Assembly: GCA_039177555.1 (NCBI GenBank)
Contig: JBCDFV010000022.1
Span: forward strand, 8,994-72,993
DNA from: JANQGH01 sp039177555
GTDB taxonomy: Bacteria; Pseudomonadota; Alphaproteobacteria; DSM-16000; Inquilinaceae
Length of the DNA stretch: 64,000 nt
Direction: 5' to 3'
Position numbers and translations under genes: made by a program. Under the pieces are notes generated by a model that did no database searches, was not told the DNA's origin, and saw only the letters and a program-made list of their open reading frames with translations. Shown piece after piece: positions 28,648-36,475 of the stretch (position 1 is its first letter; each line of letters begins with the position of its first letter).

Positions 28648-29538
28648 ATGGCGGTTTCTTTCAGGCGCGAGTTCGTGAATGTCGGCGAGGGCGACATTCA
28701 TTGCGTCGTCACCGGGGACGGGCCGCCCCTGCTGCTGCTGCACGGGTTTCCCCAGACCCACGCCATGTGGCACCCGATCGCGCCGGTCCTGGCGGAACGC
28801 TTCACGGTCGTGGCGGCGGATCTGCGCGGCTATGGCGACAGCATGAAGCCGGAAGGCGACCCGGAACACGTGAGCTATTCCAAACGCGTCATGGCCCAGG
28901 ACATGGCGGCGCTGATGACCGCGCTGGGCTTCGACAACTTCGCGGTCGTCGGCCACGACCGGGGCGCCCGCGTGGCGCGCCGTCTCGCGCTCGACCATGC
29001 CGACCGCGTCTCGCGCCTGGCCCTGCTGGACATCGTGCCGACGCGCACCGTGTTCGAAACCGTCAACCAGCTTGTCGCCACGCGCTACTACCACTGGTTC
29101 TTCCTGGCCCAGCCGCATGACCTGCCCGAACGGCTGATCGGCGCGGACCCGGACTATTTTCTCGACTACACTCTGGGCAGTTGGGCGGCGGAAGACAGCC
29201 ACTTTGACGAACGCGCGGTCGCCGAATACCGGCGCTGCTTTGCCGACCCGGCGGCCATCCATGGCATGTGCGAAGACTATCGCGCCGGCGCCTCGATCGA
29301 TCTTGCGCACGACCGCGAGGATGAGGACGATCGGATCGCCTGTCCCCTGCTGGTCCTGTGGGGCGCGCGCGGCCTGGTGGCCAAGGCCTATGATGTCATG
29401 ACCATCTGGCGGCAGGAGGCCGACGATGTGCGGGGCAATGCCATCGATGCTGGCCACTTCCTGGTCGAGGAGGCGCCGGAGGCGACGCTGGAGGCCTTGT
29501 GGCCGTTTCTGACGGAGGGATCGGCGACCGATGCCTGA
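28648..29538 (+). CDS. Alpha/beta hydrolase, fluoroacetate/haloacetate dehalogenase type
   Basis: A 296-aa hydrolase. The nucleophile is Asp, not Ser: GHDRGAR (D104, R105, R108). The acid is D128 (LLDIVPT) and the base H270 (DAGHFLVEE). H149-W150 (YYHWFFLAQP), W179 and Y211 (CEDYRAG) sit where the halide pocket of the Rhodopseudomonas palustris fluoroacetate dehalogenase has H155, W156, W185 and Y219, as I recall that protein. Cleavage of a C-F or C-Cl bond in a haloacid is therefore plausible. The ATG at 28648 follows a GGGCAGGGA stretch. It is divergent from hisS. Confidence 0.85.
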   Translation: MAVSFRREFVNVGEGDIHCVVTGDGPPLLLLHGFPQTHAMWHPIAPVLAERFTVVAADLRGYGDSMKPEGDPEHVSYSKRVMAQDMAALMTALGFDNFAVVGHDRGARVARRLALDHADRVSRLALLDIVPTRTVFETVNQLVATRYYHWFFLAQPHDLPERLIGADPDYFLDYTLGSWAAEDSHFDERAVAEYRRCFADPAAIHGMCEDYRAGASIDLAHDREDEDDRIACPLLVLWGARGLVAKAYDVMTIWRQEADDVRGNAIDAGHFLVEEAPEATLEALWPFLTEGSATDA

Positions 29539-30103
29539 GACACCGCCATCACCCGAAACGCCGCAAGAGGCGGCGCCGAAACTAAGCCCTGACGGGCTGC
29601 GGCAACTGAGTTTTCGCTATCTGAAACACGAAGATCGCCTGCTGTTGTGCGTCGGCACCGTCAACAAGCGGGAGTTTCGCATCTGGATCACCCGACGGGT
29701 GGCGACCCTGTTGTGGCCGGTCTTGATCAAAGGGCTGGAAAGCCAGGTGCCGGCCCAGGCCAGCGACGGGCCGGCGCGGACGGCGGTGATGGCGTTTCAG
29801 CAGGAACAGGCGGCCCAGCAGGCCGATTTTTCCAAGAAGTACGATCCCGAGGGGCTGGAACAAGTGTTGGACGCGCCGATGCTACCGCTCAATGTGCGCT
29901 GGGCGTTGCGCAAGAATGGCAGTGCGACCATCACGTTCGAAAGCGAGGGCGATGTCGCCATGCCCCTGAACCTCAGCCCCGCCCTGTTGCACAATTTCGC
30001 GCGCGTCTTTGCCGGCGCGGTGAACAAGGTCGATTGGGGGGTCGAGTTCCAACTTCCGACGCCAAGCGCCGGCGAGCAATCCCCGCCCGGCCATGTCCAC
30101 TGA
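29531..30103 (+). CDS. Unrecognised 190-aa protein coupled to the dehalogenase-like gene
   Basis: I do not recognise a family. After a Pro/Glu-rich N-terminus (1-18) the region LSFRYLKHEDRLLLCVGTVNKREFRIWITRRV looks like two or three beta strands, followed by a helix and a Gln-rich stretch (MAFQQEQAAQQADF). The C-terminal half (about 120-175) is another alpha/beta segment ending KVDWGVEFQLP. No signal peptide or membrane span is seen. It starts 8 nt inside the dehalogenase-like gene, so the two are translated from one message. Confidence 0.65.
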   Translation: MPETPPSPETPQEAAPKLSPDGLRQLSFRYLKHEDRLLLCVGTVNKREFRIWITRRVATLLWPVLIKGLESQVPAQASDGPARTAVMAFQQEQAAQQADFSKKYDPEGLEQVLDAPMLPLNVRWALRKNGSATITFESEGDVAMPLNLSPALLHNFARVFAGAVNKVDWGVEFQLPTPSAGEQSPPGHVH

Positions 30104-30112
30104 CCGGGCGGG
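30082..30112. terminator. Hairpin at a convergent gene junction
   Basis: CCCGCCCGG (30082-30090) pairs perfectly with CCGGGCGGG (30104-30112) across a 13-nt loop that contains the stop of the 190-aa gene. There is no T-run on either strand, so termination without Rho is uncertain. It may protect 3' ends of both convergent messages. Confidence 0.4.
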
Positions 30113-30131
30113 ATAAGGCGGTTGCGGCGGA

Positions 30132-31229
30132 TTAGGCGTCCAGAACGCCGCGCTTGATCTGGTCGCGCTCGATCGATTCGAACAGGGCGCGGAAATTGCC
30201 CTCGCCGAAGCCCTCGTCGCCCTTGCGCTGAATGACCTCGAAGAAGATCGGGCCGATCACCGTATTGGTGAAGATCTGCAGCAACAGGCCCTGCTCGTCG
30301 CCCTCCTGCCCCGGCGCACCGTCGATCAGGACGCCCAGGTCCTGCATGTGGTCGACATCCTCGCCATGGCCCGGCAGGCGTTCGTGCAACATCTCGTAAT
30401 AGGTCGCGGGCGGCGGGTCCATGAAGGTCACGCCCAGGCCGCGCAGCGCGCCGACGGTCTTGTAAATGTCGTCGGTGCCCAGCGCGATGTGCTGAATGCC
30501 CTCGCCCTTATAGGCCTTCAGGTATTCTTCGATCTGGCTCTTGTCGTCGGAGGATTCGTTGATCGGGATGCGGATCTTGCCGCACGGGCTGGTCATGGCC
30601 TTTGACTTCAGGCCGGTGAGCTTGCCCTCGATGTCGAAGTACCGGATTTCGCGGAAGTTGAACAGCCGCTCGTAAAAGCCGGCCCAGACATCCATGCGGC
30701 CGCGCCAGACATTGTGCGTCAGATGGTCGACATAGGTCAGCCCGGCATCATCGGCCTTGGTGTCGTCGGCATCCGCCAGCGGCACGAAATCCACATCGTA
30801 GATGGTGCCTCGGTCGCCATAGCGGTCGACCAGATAGATCAGGCTGCCGCCGATGCCTTCGATGGCCGGGATGTTCAGCTCCATCGGCCCCGCTGCGCTG
30901 ACCACGGGTTTGGCCCCCAGCTTGATGGCCCTCTCATAGGCGTAGGCCGCATCGGCGACGCGGAAGGCCATGGCGCAGGCGCTGGGGCCGTGAACCTTGG
31001 CGAAGGCCTGGGCGAAACTGTCGGGCTCGGCATTGATGATGAAGTTGATCCCGCCCTGCCGATAAAGCGTGACGTCCTTCGACCGGTGCTTGGCGACCGC
31101 CCGGAAACCGAGGGTCTGGAACAGGTCCGCCAGTTCTTGCGGGTTGGGTGCCGTGTATTCGACGAACTCGAACCCGTCGGTCCCCATCGGGTTTACATCG
31201 TCAATCGGTTGACCGCTTAACATGGCCAT
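30132..31229 (-). CDS. hpd: 4-hydroxyphenylpyruvate dioxygenase
   Basis: A 365-aa non-heme iron enzyme that converts 4-hydroxyphenylpyruvate to homogentisate in tyrosine catabolism. Two VOC-type domains are present. The Fe ligands are His in VDHLTHNVWRG, His in QHIALGTDDI and Glu in FFEVIQRKGDEGFGEGNF. The ATG at 31229 has GGGAGGA upstream; two codons later is another ATG. It is divergent from an Lrp-type regulator. Homogentisate dioxygenase and the rest of the pathway are not in the window. Confidence 0.95.
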   Translation of the reverse strand: MAMLSGQPIDDVNPMGTDGFEFVEYTAPNPQELADLFQTLGFRAVAKHRSKDVTLYRQGGINFIINAEPDSFAQAFAKVHGPSACAMAFRVADAAYAYERAIKLGAKPVVSAAGPMELNIPAIEGIGGSLIYLVDRYGDRGTIYDVDFVPLADADDTKADDAGLTYVDHLTHNVWRGRMDVWAGFYERLFNFREIRYFDIEGKLTGLKSKAMTSPCGKIRIPINESSDDKSQIEEYLKAYKGEGIQHIALGTDDIYKTVGALRGLGVTFMDPPPATYYEMLHERLPGHGEDVDHMQDLGVLIDGAPGQEGDEQGLLLQIFTNTVIGPIFFEVIQRKGDEGFGEGNFRALFESIERDQIKRGVLDA

Positions 31230-31354
31230 CAGTCGTCCTCCCGGGATTTGCAAACACTGGTCAATAATGTGGGGACAGAATCGCACGCCATCGACGGAGG
31301 ATCCGCGCAAAGTGCGGCACAATATCATGCTATACTGCGTGATTCGCGTGTCTA

Positions 31355-31365
31355 ACTATGATAGT
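31355..31365. promoter_or_regulatory. Palindrome in the hpd/Lrp divergent promoter region
   Basis: ACTAT-G-ATAGT is a perfect 11-bp dyad lying just before the Lrp-type start codon. The region also has TGCGTGATT and GCGTGATTA repeats (about 31337-31345 and 31368-31376). This spacing of AT-rich half-sites is compatible with Lrp/AsnC binding, but that is inference. Confidence 0.4.
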
Positions 31366-31375
31366 GTGCGTGATT

Positions 31376-31858
31376 ATGGCATCGACTTCTCTCGATCGCT
31401 TCGATCGGCGTATCCTGGTGGCGCTGCAGGACAATGCGCGCATGTCCAACGTGACTTTGGCGCGCCGGGTCAACCTGTCCGCATCGCAGTGTGCGCGCCG
31501 GCTAAAGGCGCTGGAGCGGCGCGGCGTGATTCGCGGTTTCAATGCACGGCTCGACTTGGCGTCCGTCGGCATCGGGGTGACCGCATTCGTCACCGTGACC
31601 ATGGAAAAGCATGGCCAGGTCCAGGCCGAGGCCTTTCACGACGCGGTTCAAGAGGTGGACGAGGTTCTGGAATGCCAACTGGTAACCGGCGACGGGGATT
31701 ACCTGCTGCGCGTGGTGGCGACGGACCTGACGGCCTTTTCCGCCCTGATGACCGACCGGTTGATGCGCTTGCCGGGTGTCGCCAATCTGCGCTCAAGCAT
31801 CGCCCTGACCCAGATCAAGGCGTCGGCGCGGCTGCCGATCGAGACCGGCTTGGAGTAA
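31376..31858 (+). CDS. Lrp/AsnC family transcriptional regulator
   Basis: A 160-aa regulator. The HTH is LDRFDRRILVALQDNARMSNVTLARRVNLSASQCARRLKALERRGVI, followed by a RAM ligand-binding domain (VTAFVTVTMEKHG to the end, including CQLVTGDGDYLLRVVA). I start it at the ATG of MASTSLDRF; the open frame begins six codons earlier. Its position back-to-back with hpd suggests it senses an aromatic amino acid and regulates hpd. Confidence 0.88.
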   Translation: MASTSLDRFDRRILVALQDNARMSNVTLARRVNLSASQCARRLKALERRGVIRGFNARLDLASVGIGVTAFVTVTMEKHGQVQAEAFHDAVQEVDEVLECQLVTGDGDYLLRVVATDLTAFSALMTDRLMRLPGVANLRSSIALTQIKASARLPIETGLE

Positions 31859-31865
31859 GCGGCCC

Positions 31866-32483
31866 ATGACCACCGAAGACGATTTCCCGACCGATGATCT
31901 CGATCACGCCTTTTCTGCGGTCTGGCGGATGCTGGGCGAGGGGGCGTCGAATCGCCGCTCTATCTTTCACACGCCGGCCTTGGTCAGCGTCGGCCTGGAT
32001 GGCTGGCCAAAGGCCCGGACCGTGGTTTTGCGGTCGGTCGATCGCGAGAACGCGACGCTGCGCTGTCACACCGATCTACGCTCGCCGAAGGTGGCTGAGC
32101 TTGAGGGCAACCCGAAGGTCGGCGTGCTGGCCTACGATCCCGGGCAGAAGCTTCAGGTTCGCTTGCAAGGCACGGCCAGGATCGAGACCAGCGGTGAGGT
32201 CGCGGACGGCGCCTGGGCCTCGTCGACCCTGTGGGCCCGTCGCTGCTATGCCGCGCCGCTTGCCCCCGGCACCCGGACCGACGCGCCCTTCAGCAATCTG
32301 ACCGAGGCCCTGGTGGCCCGACAACCGACGGAGGAGGAGGCGGAGGGTGGTCGCGGCAATTTCGCCACCATCACCGTCGAGGTTGTCCGCATTGACTGGC
32401 TCTATCTGTTGGCCAGGGGTCACAGCCGCGCGCTGCATGTTCGCGACGGCGCGGAATGGACCCATTCCTGGCTCGCGCCCTAA
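31866..32483 (+). CDS. Pyridoxamine-phosphate-oxidase-like flavoprotein
   Basis: A 205-aa split-barrel FMN protein. PKARTVVLRSVDRENATLRCHTDLRSPKVAEL is the FMN-binding core; the C-terminal VEVVRIDWLYLLARGHSRALH matches PNPOx-related proteins. It is distinct from canonical PdxH in the C-terminal substrate segment, so pyridoxal-phosphate synthesis is not assured. It begins 8 nt after the Lrp gene and is probably co-transcribed with it. Confidence 0.82.
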   Translation: MTTEDDFPTDDLDHAFSAVWRMLGEGASNRRSIFHTPALVSVGLDGWPKARTVVLRSVDRENATLRCHTDLRSPKVAELEGNPKVGVLAYDPGQKLQVRLQGTARIETSGEVADGAWASSTLWARRCYAAPLAPGTRTDAPFSNLTEALVARQPTEEEAEGGRGNFATITVEVVRIDWLYLLARGHSRALHVRDGAEWTHSWLAP

Positions 32484-33064
32484 TTGGTCGCGGGCACCTC
32501 CGCGGCCTCGAAGGCGGCGGTGAAGCCGTCGAGAGATACCGGAATCGAAATACGGCGACCCGACAGTTCGGCGACGATGACCCGCATCTCGTCGCCGGAC
32601 TGCATGGCCGACAGCATGCCCTCGTCCAACGGCGCGCGCGCACGGCAGCCATCGGCGGCACAGCTTACATAGTCGAACTCGGCCGGCCAGCCGCCGTCGA
32701 TTCTGATCGACACGCCCTCGGCCAGCGCGACCCCCAGCGGCGCGATGAGGATGGCGACGGCCGCGTCTTCCTCCGCACCGTGGCCGACGGCAACATGCAA
32801 AAGCCGCTGTTCCGACTCGGTCAGAAACAGGTTGCGATAGGCTTCGCAGACCGAGGCGACATCGTCCTCGCCGGAACACCGGACGAGCCACTCGCCATGC
32901 ACTTCCGGGTTGCCCGTCGTGGGATAGCTTGCTTCGGTTCCCTCATCCGCGCCCGCATCCTGCGCCGAGACATTGGGTCCGATGCCGATTGCGGCTGCCA
33001 GGCTGACCAAGATGCCGGCGCCAAGCGCCAACACAACGATGCGGGGTGTCAGACGAACACGCAT
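32480..33064 (-). CDS. Invasion-associated locus B (IalB)-like periplasmic protein
   Basis: A 194-aa precursor with signal peptide MRVRLTPRIVVLALGAGILV and a cleavage region at VSAQDA. The mature part has EWLVRCSGEDDVASVCEAYRN-type spacing, PLGVALAEGVSIRIDGG, YVSCAADGCRARAPLDEGM and ISIPVSLDGFTAAF, all features of IalB-family proteins common in alphaproteobacteria. Four cysteines could form disulfides. The ATG at 33064 has GGAGATAGGA upstream. The stop overlaps the convergent flavoprotein gene by four bases. Confidence 0.85.
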   Translation of the reverse strand: MRVRLTPRIVVLALGAGILVSLAAAIGIGPNVSAQDAGADEGTEASYPTTGNPEVHGEWLVRCSGEDDVASVCEAYRNLFLTESEQRLLHVAVGHGAEEDAAVAILIAPLGVALAEGVSIRIDGGWPAEFDYVSCAADGCRARAPLDEGMLSAMQSGDEMRVIVAELSGRRISIPVSLDGFTAAFEAAEVPATN

Positions 33065-33114
33065 GGGTCCTATCTCCAAGTAGGGTCGACGCGACTGCGC
33101 ATAGCATACTCTCT

Positions 33115-34125
33115 TCAATTTGCCATACCTATGATGTTCCCAACGGCCTGGCGCAGCGCGACGATCGGCGTGTCACGATGCCGGCTCGGGTGCACCCGGT
33201 TGGTCAGCAAGGCCCAGGCCACGCCCTTCGACCAGTCGATCCACAGCCCCGTGCCGGTAAAGCCGGTATGGCCGATGGTTTCAGGCGAGCAAGTGCCGCC
33301 CCCGGACCAATCCGGGTGGGCAACCTGCCAGCCCAAGGCGCGGTCGGACGTGATGGGCGCGCGCATTTCGGCCAGACCATCCGCACTGAGCACCGTTCCG
33401 GCCATCAGGCCGTGTGCGAAGCCCAGCACGCCATCGATCGTGCCGAACAACCCGGCATGACCGGCAAGCCCGCCGAGCGCGAAGGCGTTTTCGTCGTGCA
33501 CCTCGCCGCGAATCAGCCGCTCGCGCCACGGGCATTGCTCGGTCGCGGCACATTGCGACGGGGCCGGTGCGGCCGTCAGGCCCGGACCAAGGTCGAACGC
33601 GCTGAGTTTGGCGCCGGTCAGGCGTTCCACCAATATGCCCAGCAGCATGAAGTTCAGGTCCGAATAGACCGGCTTGCCCAGCGGCCAGACATGCTGCAAC
33701 AGGTAGGCCTTCAGCGTCGCCGGTGGCGTGCCCAGCGTATAAAGCGGTGCCCAGGCCGGCAGCCCCGATTGATGGGACAAGAGGGAGCGTATTGTGCAAG
33801 CGCGCGCCGGCGCGTCCGTTTGAACCTGGTTCATATCGGGCAGGTAGTGGGCGATCGGCCGGTCGAGATCGACCGCACCCGCGCCGGCAAGCGCCATCAC
33901 CGCCGATGTCGTCAGCATGACCTTGGTCAGGCTCGCCAGATCGAAGATCGTATCGCGGACCAACGGCTCCGGCGCGGGCAGCCAGGTGGCGACGCCGCCG
34001 AAACGAACCTGGGTCTGGCCGGCTGCATCAACGATGCCCAGGGCGGCACCCGGCAGTTTTGCCGAATCAAGCGCCTGTTCGACCGGCGCGAAGGCCTGGT
34101 CCGCCAGTTGATCCAAGCGTGTCAT
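33115..34125 (-). CDS. Serine hydrolase of the beta-lactamase/penicillin-binding fold
   Basis: A 336-aa protein. The S-x-x-K nucleophile motif is SLTK (DLASLTKVMLTTSAVM), the second motif is YSDLN (Y-x-N), and the third, normally KTG, is HTGFTG near residue 285. This pattern belongs to class-C-like esterases and D-amino-acid-acting hydrolases, not to a resistance enzyme in particular. I see no signal peptide, so it is probably cytosolic. A GTG ten codons upstream (34155) is an alternative start. Confidence 0.87.
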   Translation of the reverse strand: MTRLDQLADQAFAPVEQALDSAKLPGAALGIVDAAGQTQVRFGGVATWLPAPEPLVRDTIFDLASLTKVMLTTSAVMALAGAGAVDLDRPIAHYLPDMNQVQTDAPARACTIRSLLSHQSGLPAWAPLYTLGTPPATLKAYLLQHVWPLGKPVYSDLNFMLLGILVERLTGAKLSAFDLGPGLTAAPAPSQCAATEQCPWRERLIRGEVHDENAFALGGLAGHAGLFGTIDGVLGFAHGLMAGTVLSADGLAEMRAPITSDRALGWQVAHPDWSGGGTCSPETIGHTGFTGTGLWIDWSKGVAWALLTNRVHPSRHRDTPIVALRQAVGNIIGMAN

Positions 34126-34283
34126 CGGCCCTGACCGCCGCTGTGAAAGGTACACACCGTCTCTGCCGGACGACGCTTTTCTGTTGGAATCATGATGGTT
34201 CTGAGACTTTTCTCATCAAGCGCATCGGTCAACCTTGATTTTGACATCGGTGTGATTTCTATTGGCGCCCATCGGCCCCTTGA

Positions 34284-35102
34284 GTGACGCGGAGCTTGGG
34301 ACGGGTGACACGATCGATCCTTGGAAAGCCGGCGGCGCCCGTCGGCCTTTTTGCCGGCTTGGCCCTGTTTTTCGCGGCGATCGTTCTGACGCCGGTCGCC
34401 GGCTCATTCGCCCAGAGCAGCGATCGCAGCCTGCCGGGCGACCGCACGGGCGATGGCGTCTTCACCATTGCCGTCTTTGGCGACAGCATGGCCGACGGTA
34501 TCTGGACCTCGCTCTATCGCGCTCTGCAGCGCGACGACAGGTTCGAGGTGCTGCGCCGCACCCGCGCCTCCACCGGCATCGCGCGGCCCGACTATTACGA
34601 CTGGCAGGCGGAGCTGGAGCAGTTCCTGCGCGACGACCCGATCGACGCTGCGGTGTTTTCCATCGGACTGAACGATATGCAGTCCGCGGTCCTGCGCGAG
34701 GGCGGCCACCACAACTTTCGCACGCCTGAGTGGGACCAGACCTATCAGGAACGGGTGGCCGCGCTGATGGAGACCCTGCGCCAGAACGGCGTGCCGACCT
34801 TCTGGATCGGACTGCCGATCATGCGCAGCGGCACCTATTCGGGCAACATCGCCCATCTGAACAGCTTTTTCGAGCCGCTGGCCGAACAGCACGGCGCCAC
34901 ATACATCCCGCTGTGGGATTTGACCGCCAGCGAAACCGGCGAATACACGTCGCACCTGCCCGACGAAACCGGGCGCACGCGCCGGATGCGCGACGATGAC
35001 GGCATCCACTTCACCACGCGCGGCTACGAGCTGTTGGGGCGCGAGGTGCTGGCGGCCATGAACCAGCAACTGCAGGTCTTCCAGACAGGCGCCGCTGAAT
35101 GA
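34284..35102 (+). CDS. SGNH/GDSL hydrolase, DUF459-like, membrane-anchored or exported
   Basis: A 272-aa protein. A hydrophobic segment (GLFAGLALFFAAIVLTPVAG, 21-40) ends near SFAQ, so it is exported or anchored. Block I is VFGDSMADG with Ser68, block III is GLND (N130), and block V is DDGIHFT (D239, H242). It is the first gene of a four-gene O-acyl-transfer cassette and could transfer or remove acyl groups on an exported polymer. The start is GTG at 34284, with a second in-frame GTG at 34305. It overlaps the next gene by four bases. Confidence 0.85.
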   Translation: MTRSLGRVTRSILGKPAAPVGLFAGLALFFAAIVLTPVAGSFAQSSDRSLPGDRTGDGVFTIAVFGDSMADGIWTSLYRALQRDDRFEVLRRTRASTGIARPDYYDWQAELEQFLRDDPIDAAVFSIGLNDMQSAVLREGGHHNFRTPEWDQTYQERVAALMETLRQNGVPTFWIGLPIMRSGTYSGNIAHLNSFFEPLAEQHGATYIPLWDLTASETGEYTSHLPDETGRTRRMRDDDGIHFTTRGYELLGREVLAAMNQQLQVFQTGAAE

Positions 35103-36457
35103 CCGCTGCCTGGCGTCGCGCATGGCTTGCGATCGCCGCTGTTCTGGTTCTCGGTTTCCTCGCCGGCTGTCAGCCTTCGACGCCCATCCAGACGGGCAAT
35201 GTTGACAGCAACCTCGATCCTTTTTTCCGGGCGCTGAACGCGCTGGAGACGGGTCAAAGGCAGGACCCGGTCGTGGTCTTGCAAATCGGCGACAGCCATA
35301 CCGCCGGTGACCGCTTCAGCGGCCGGCTGCGCGCCCAGTTGCAGGCTCGGTTCGGCGATGCAGGCCGGGGCTATCTGCAGCCCGGCGTGCCGTTCGCGTT
35401 CTACAATCCCGCCGGCGTTTTGGCCGAACAGACCGAGGGTTGGCAGGTCGCCAACAGCCTGTCGGCCAGCGCGCCCGGGCCCTTCGGCCTGTCCGGTTAT
35501 CGCCAGACCGCGTTCGAGGCCGGCGAGGTCATGATGCTGACGTCCGACACCTTCGCCGGTTTCGACCGCGCCTGGTTGCAAGTCGCCGCGCAGCCAGGCG
35601 GCGGCAGGCTCTTGGTCTCCGCCGATGGCCGGCCGGTCGCCGAGGTGGAGACCGCCAGCACGCGGCCCGAAGCCCGACTGGTCAGACTGACGATTCCCGA
35701 GGGCACCCGATCGCTTACGCTCCAGACGCTGGATGACGCGCCGACGTCGCTCGCCGGCTGGGGCGTCGGGCGCAACCAGCCGGGCATCGAGTTGGACGCC
35801 ATGGGCGTCGGCGGCGCGACGATCGGCATCATCGACAATTGGGCGCCGGACCGGGTCGCGGCGGAGATCGCGGACCGCGACCCCAGCCTGATCATCCTTG
35901 CCTTCGGCACCAATGAGGGCTTTGACGACACGCTGGACCTTGGCGCCTACGCCCAGCGCTGGCGCGCGCGGCTGACCCAGATACGACGCTGGGCGCCGGA
36001 GGCGGCGATCGTGGTGATCGGCCCGCCCGATGGCAATCGGCGCGCGCGCGGCTGTCCCGCCCTTGACGATCCGGCGCTGGCCATGTGTGCGCCACTGACC
36101 CCGGTCGAGATCGAGGACTACGCCGACCTGTTGGCGGACGATGCCGACGGCCCGGACCTGTGCCGTTGGCACCCGCCGCCCAGCCTGGCGGAGGTGCGCG
36201 CCGTTCAACAGCGCGAGGCCGCCGCCCAAGGCGTCTGGTTCTGGGACTGGTCGTCGGTGATGGGCGGTGCCTGCGGCATGCATGAATGGGTCGTGGCCGC
36301 CACGCCCTTGGCCTATGGCGACCATGTCCACATGCGCGACGACGGTTATGTGCTCAGTGCCGACCGGTTCTATGCCGAACTGATGAACCGCTACCGCGCC
36401 TGGACCGGCGGCGCCGTGGCGCTGGCCCCCCTGTCCGGGACGCATCCGCCCCTTTGA
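35099..36457 (+). CDS. SGNH-hydrolase-like lipoprotein
   Basis: A 452-aa lipoprotein. The signal peptide ends with lipobox LAGC at C24. Block I is LQIGDSHTAGD (Ser66), block III AFGTNEG, and the catalytic His is in GDHVHM near the C-terminus. A long beta-rich insert (about 125-215, Gly/Ala-rich with ADGRPVAEVE) separates blocks I and III, reminiscent of carbohydrate-binding inserts. It starts in the ATGA of the previous SGNH gene. Next to an MBOAT gene it is a good candidate for the periplasmic acyltransferase or esterase partner. Confidence 0.83.
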   Translation: MTAAWRRAWLAIAAVLVLGFLAGCQPSTPIQTGNVDSNLDPFFRALNALETGQRQDPVVVLQIGDSHTAGDRFSGRLRAQLQARFGDAGRGYLQPGVPFAFYNPAGVLAEQTEGWQVANSLSASAPGPFGLSGYRQTAFEAGEVMMLTSDTFAGFDRAWLQVAAQPGGGRLLVSADGRPVAEVETASTRPEARLVRLTIPEGTRSLTLQTLDDAPTSLAGWGVGRNQPGIELDAMGVGGATIGIIDNWAPDRVAAEIADRDPSLIILAFGTNEGFDDTLDLGAYAQRWRARLTQIRRWAPEAAIVVIGPPDGNRRARGCPALDDPALAMCAPLTPVEIEDYADLLADDADGPDLCRWHPPPSLAEVRAVQQREAAAQGVWFWDWSSVMGGACGMHEWVVAATPLAYGDHVHMRDDGYVLSADRFYAELMNRYRAWTGGAVALAPLSGTHPPL

Positions 36458-36475
36458 GGGCGGGGCCACGGTTTC

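Noticed and set aside
33115..34125. Beta-lactamase resistance gene
   Set aside because: SxxK and YxN are present but the protein has no clear signal peptide and the third motif is HTG; this is the broad serine hydrolase family, not evidence of resistance.
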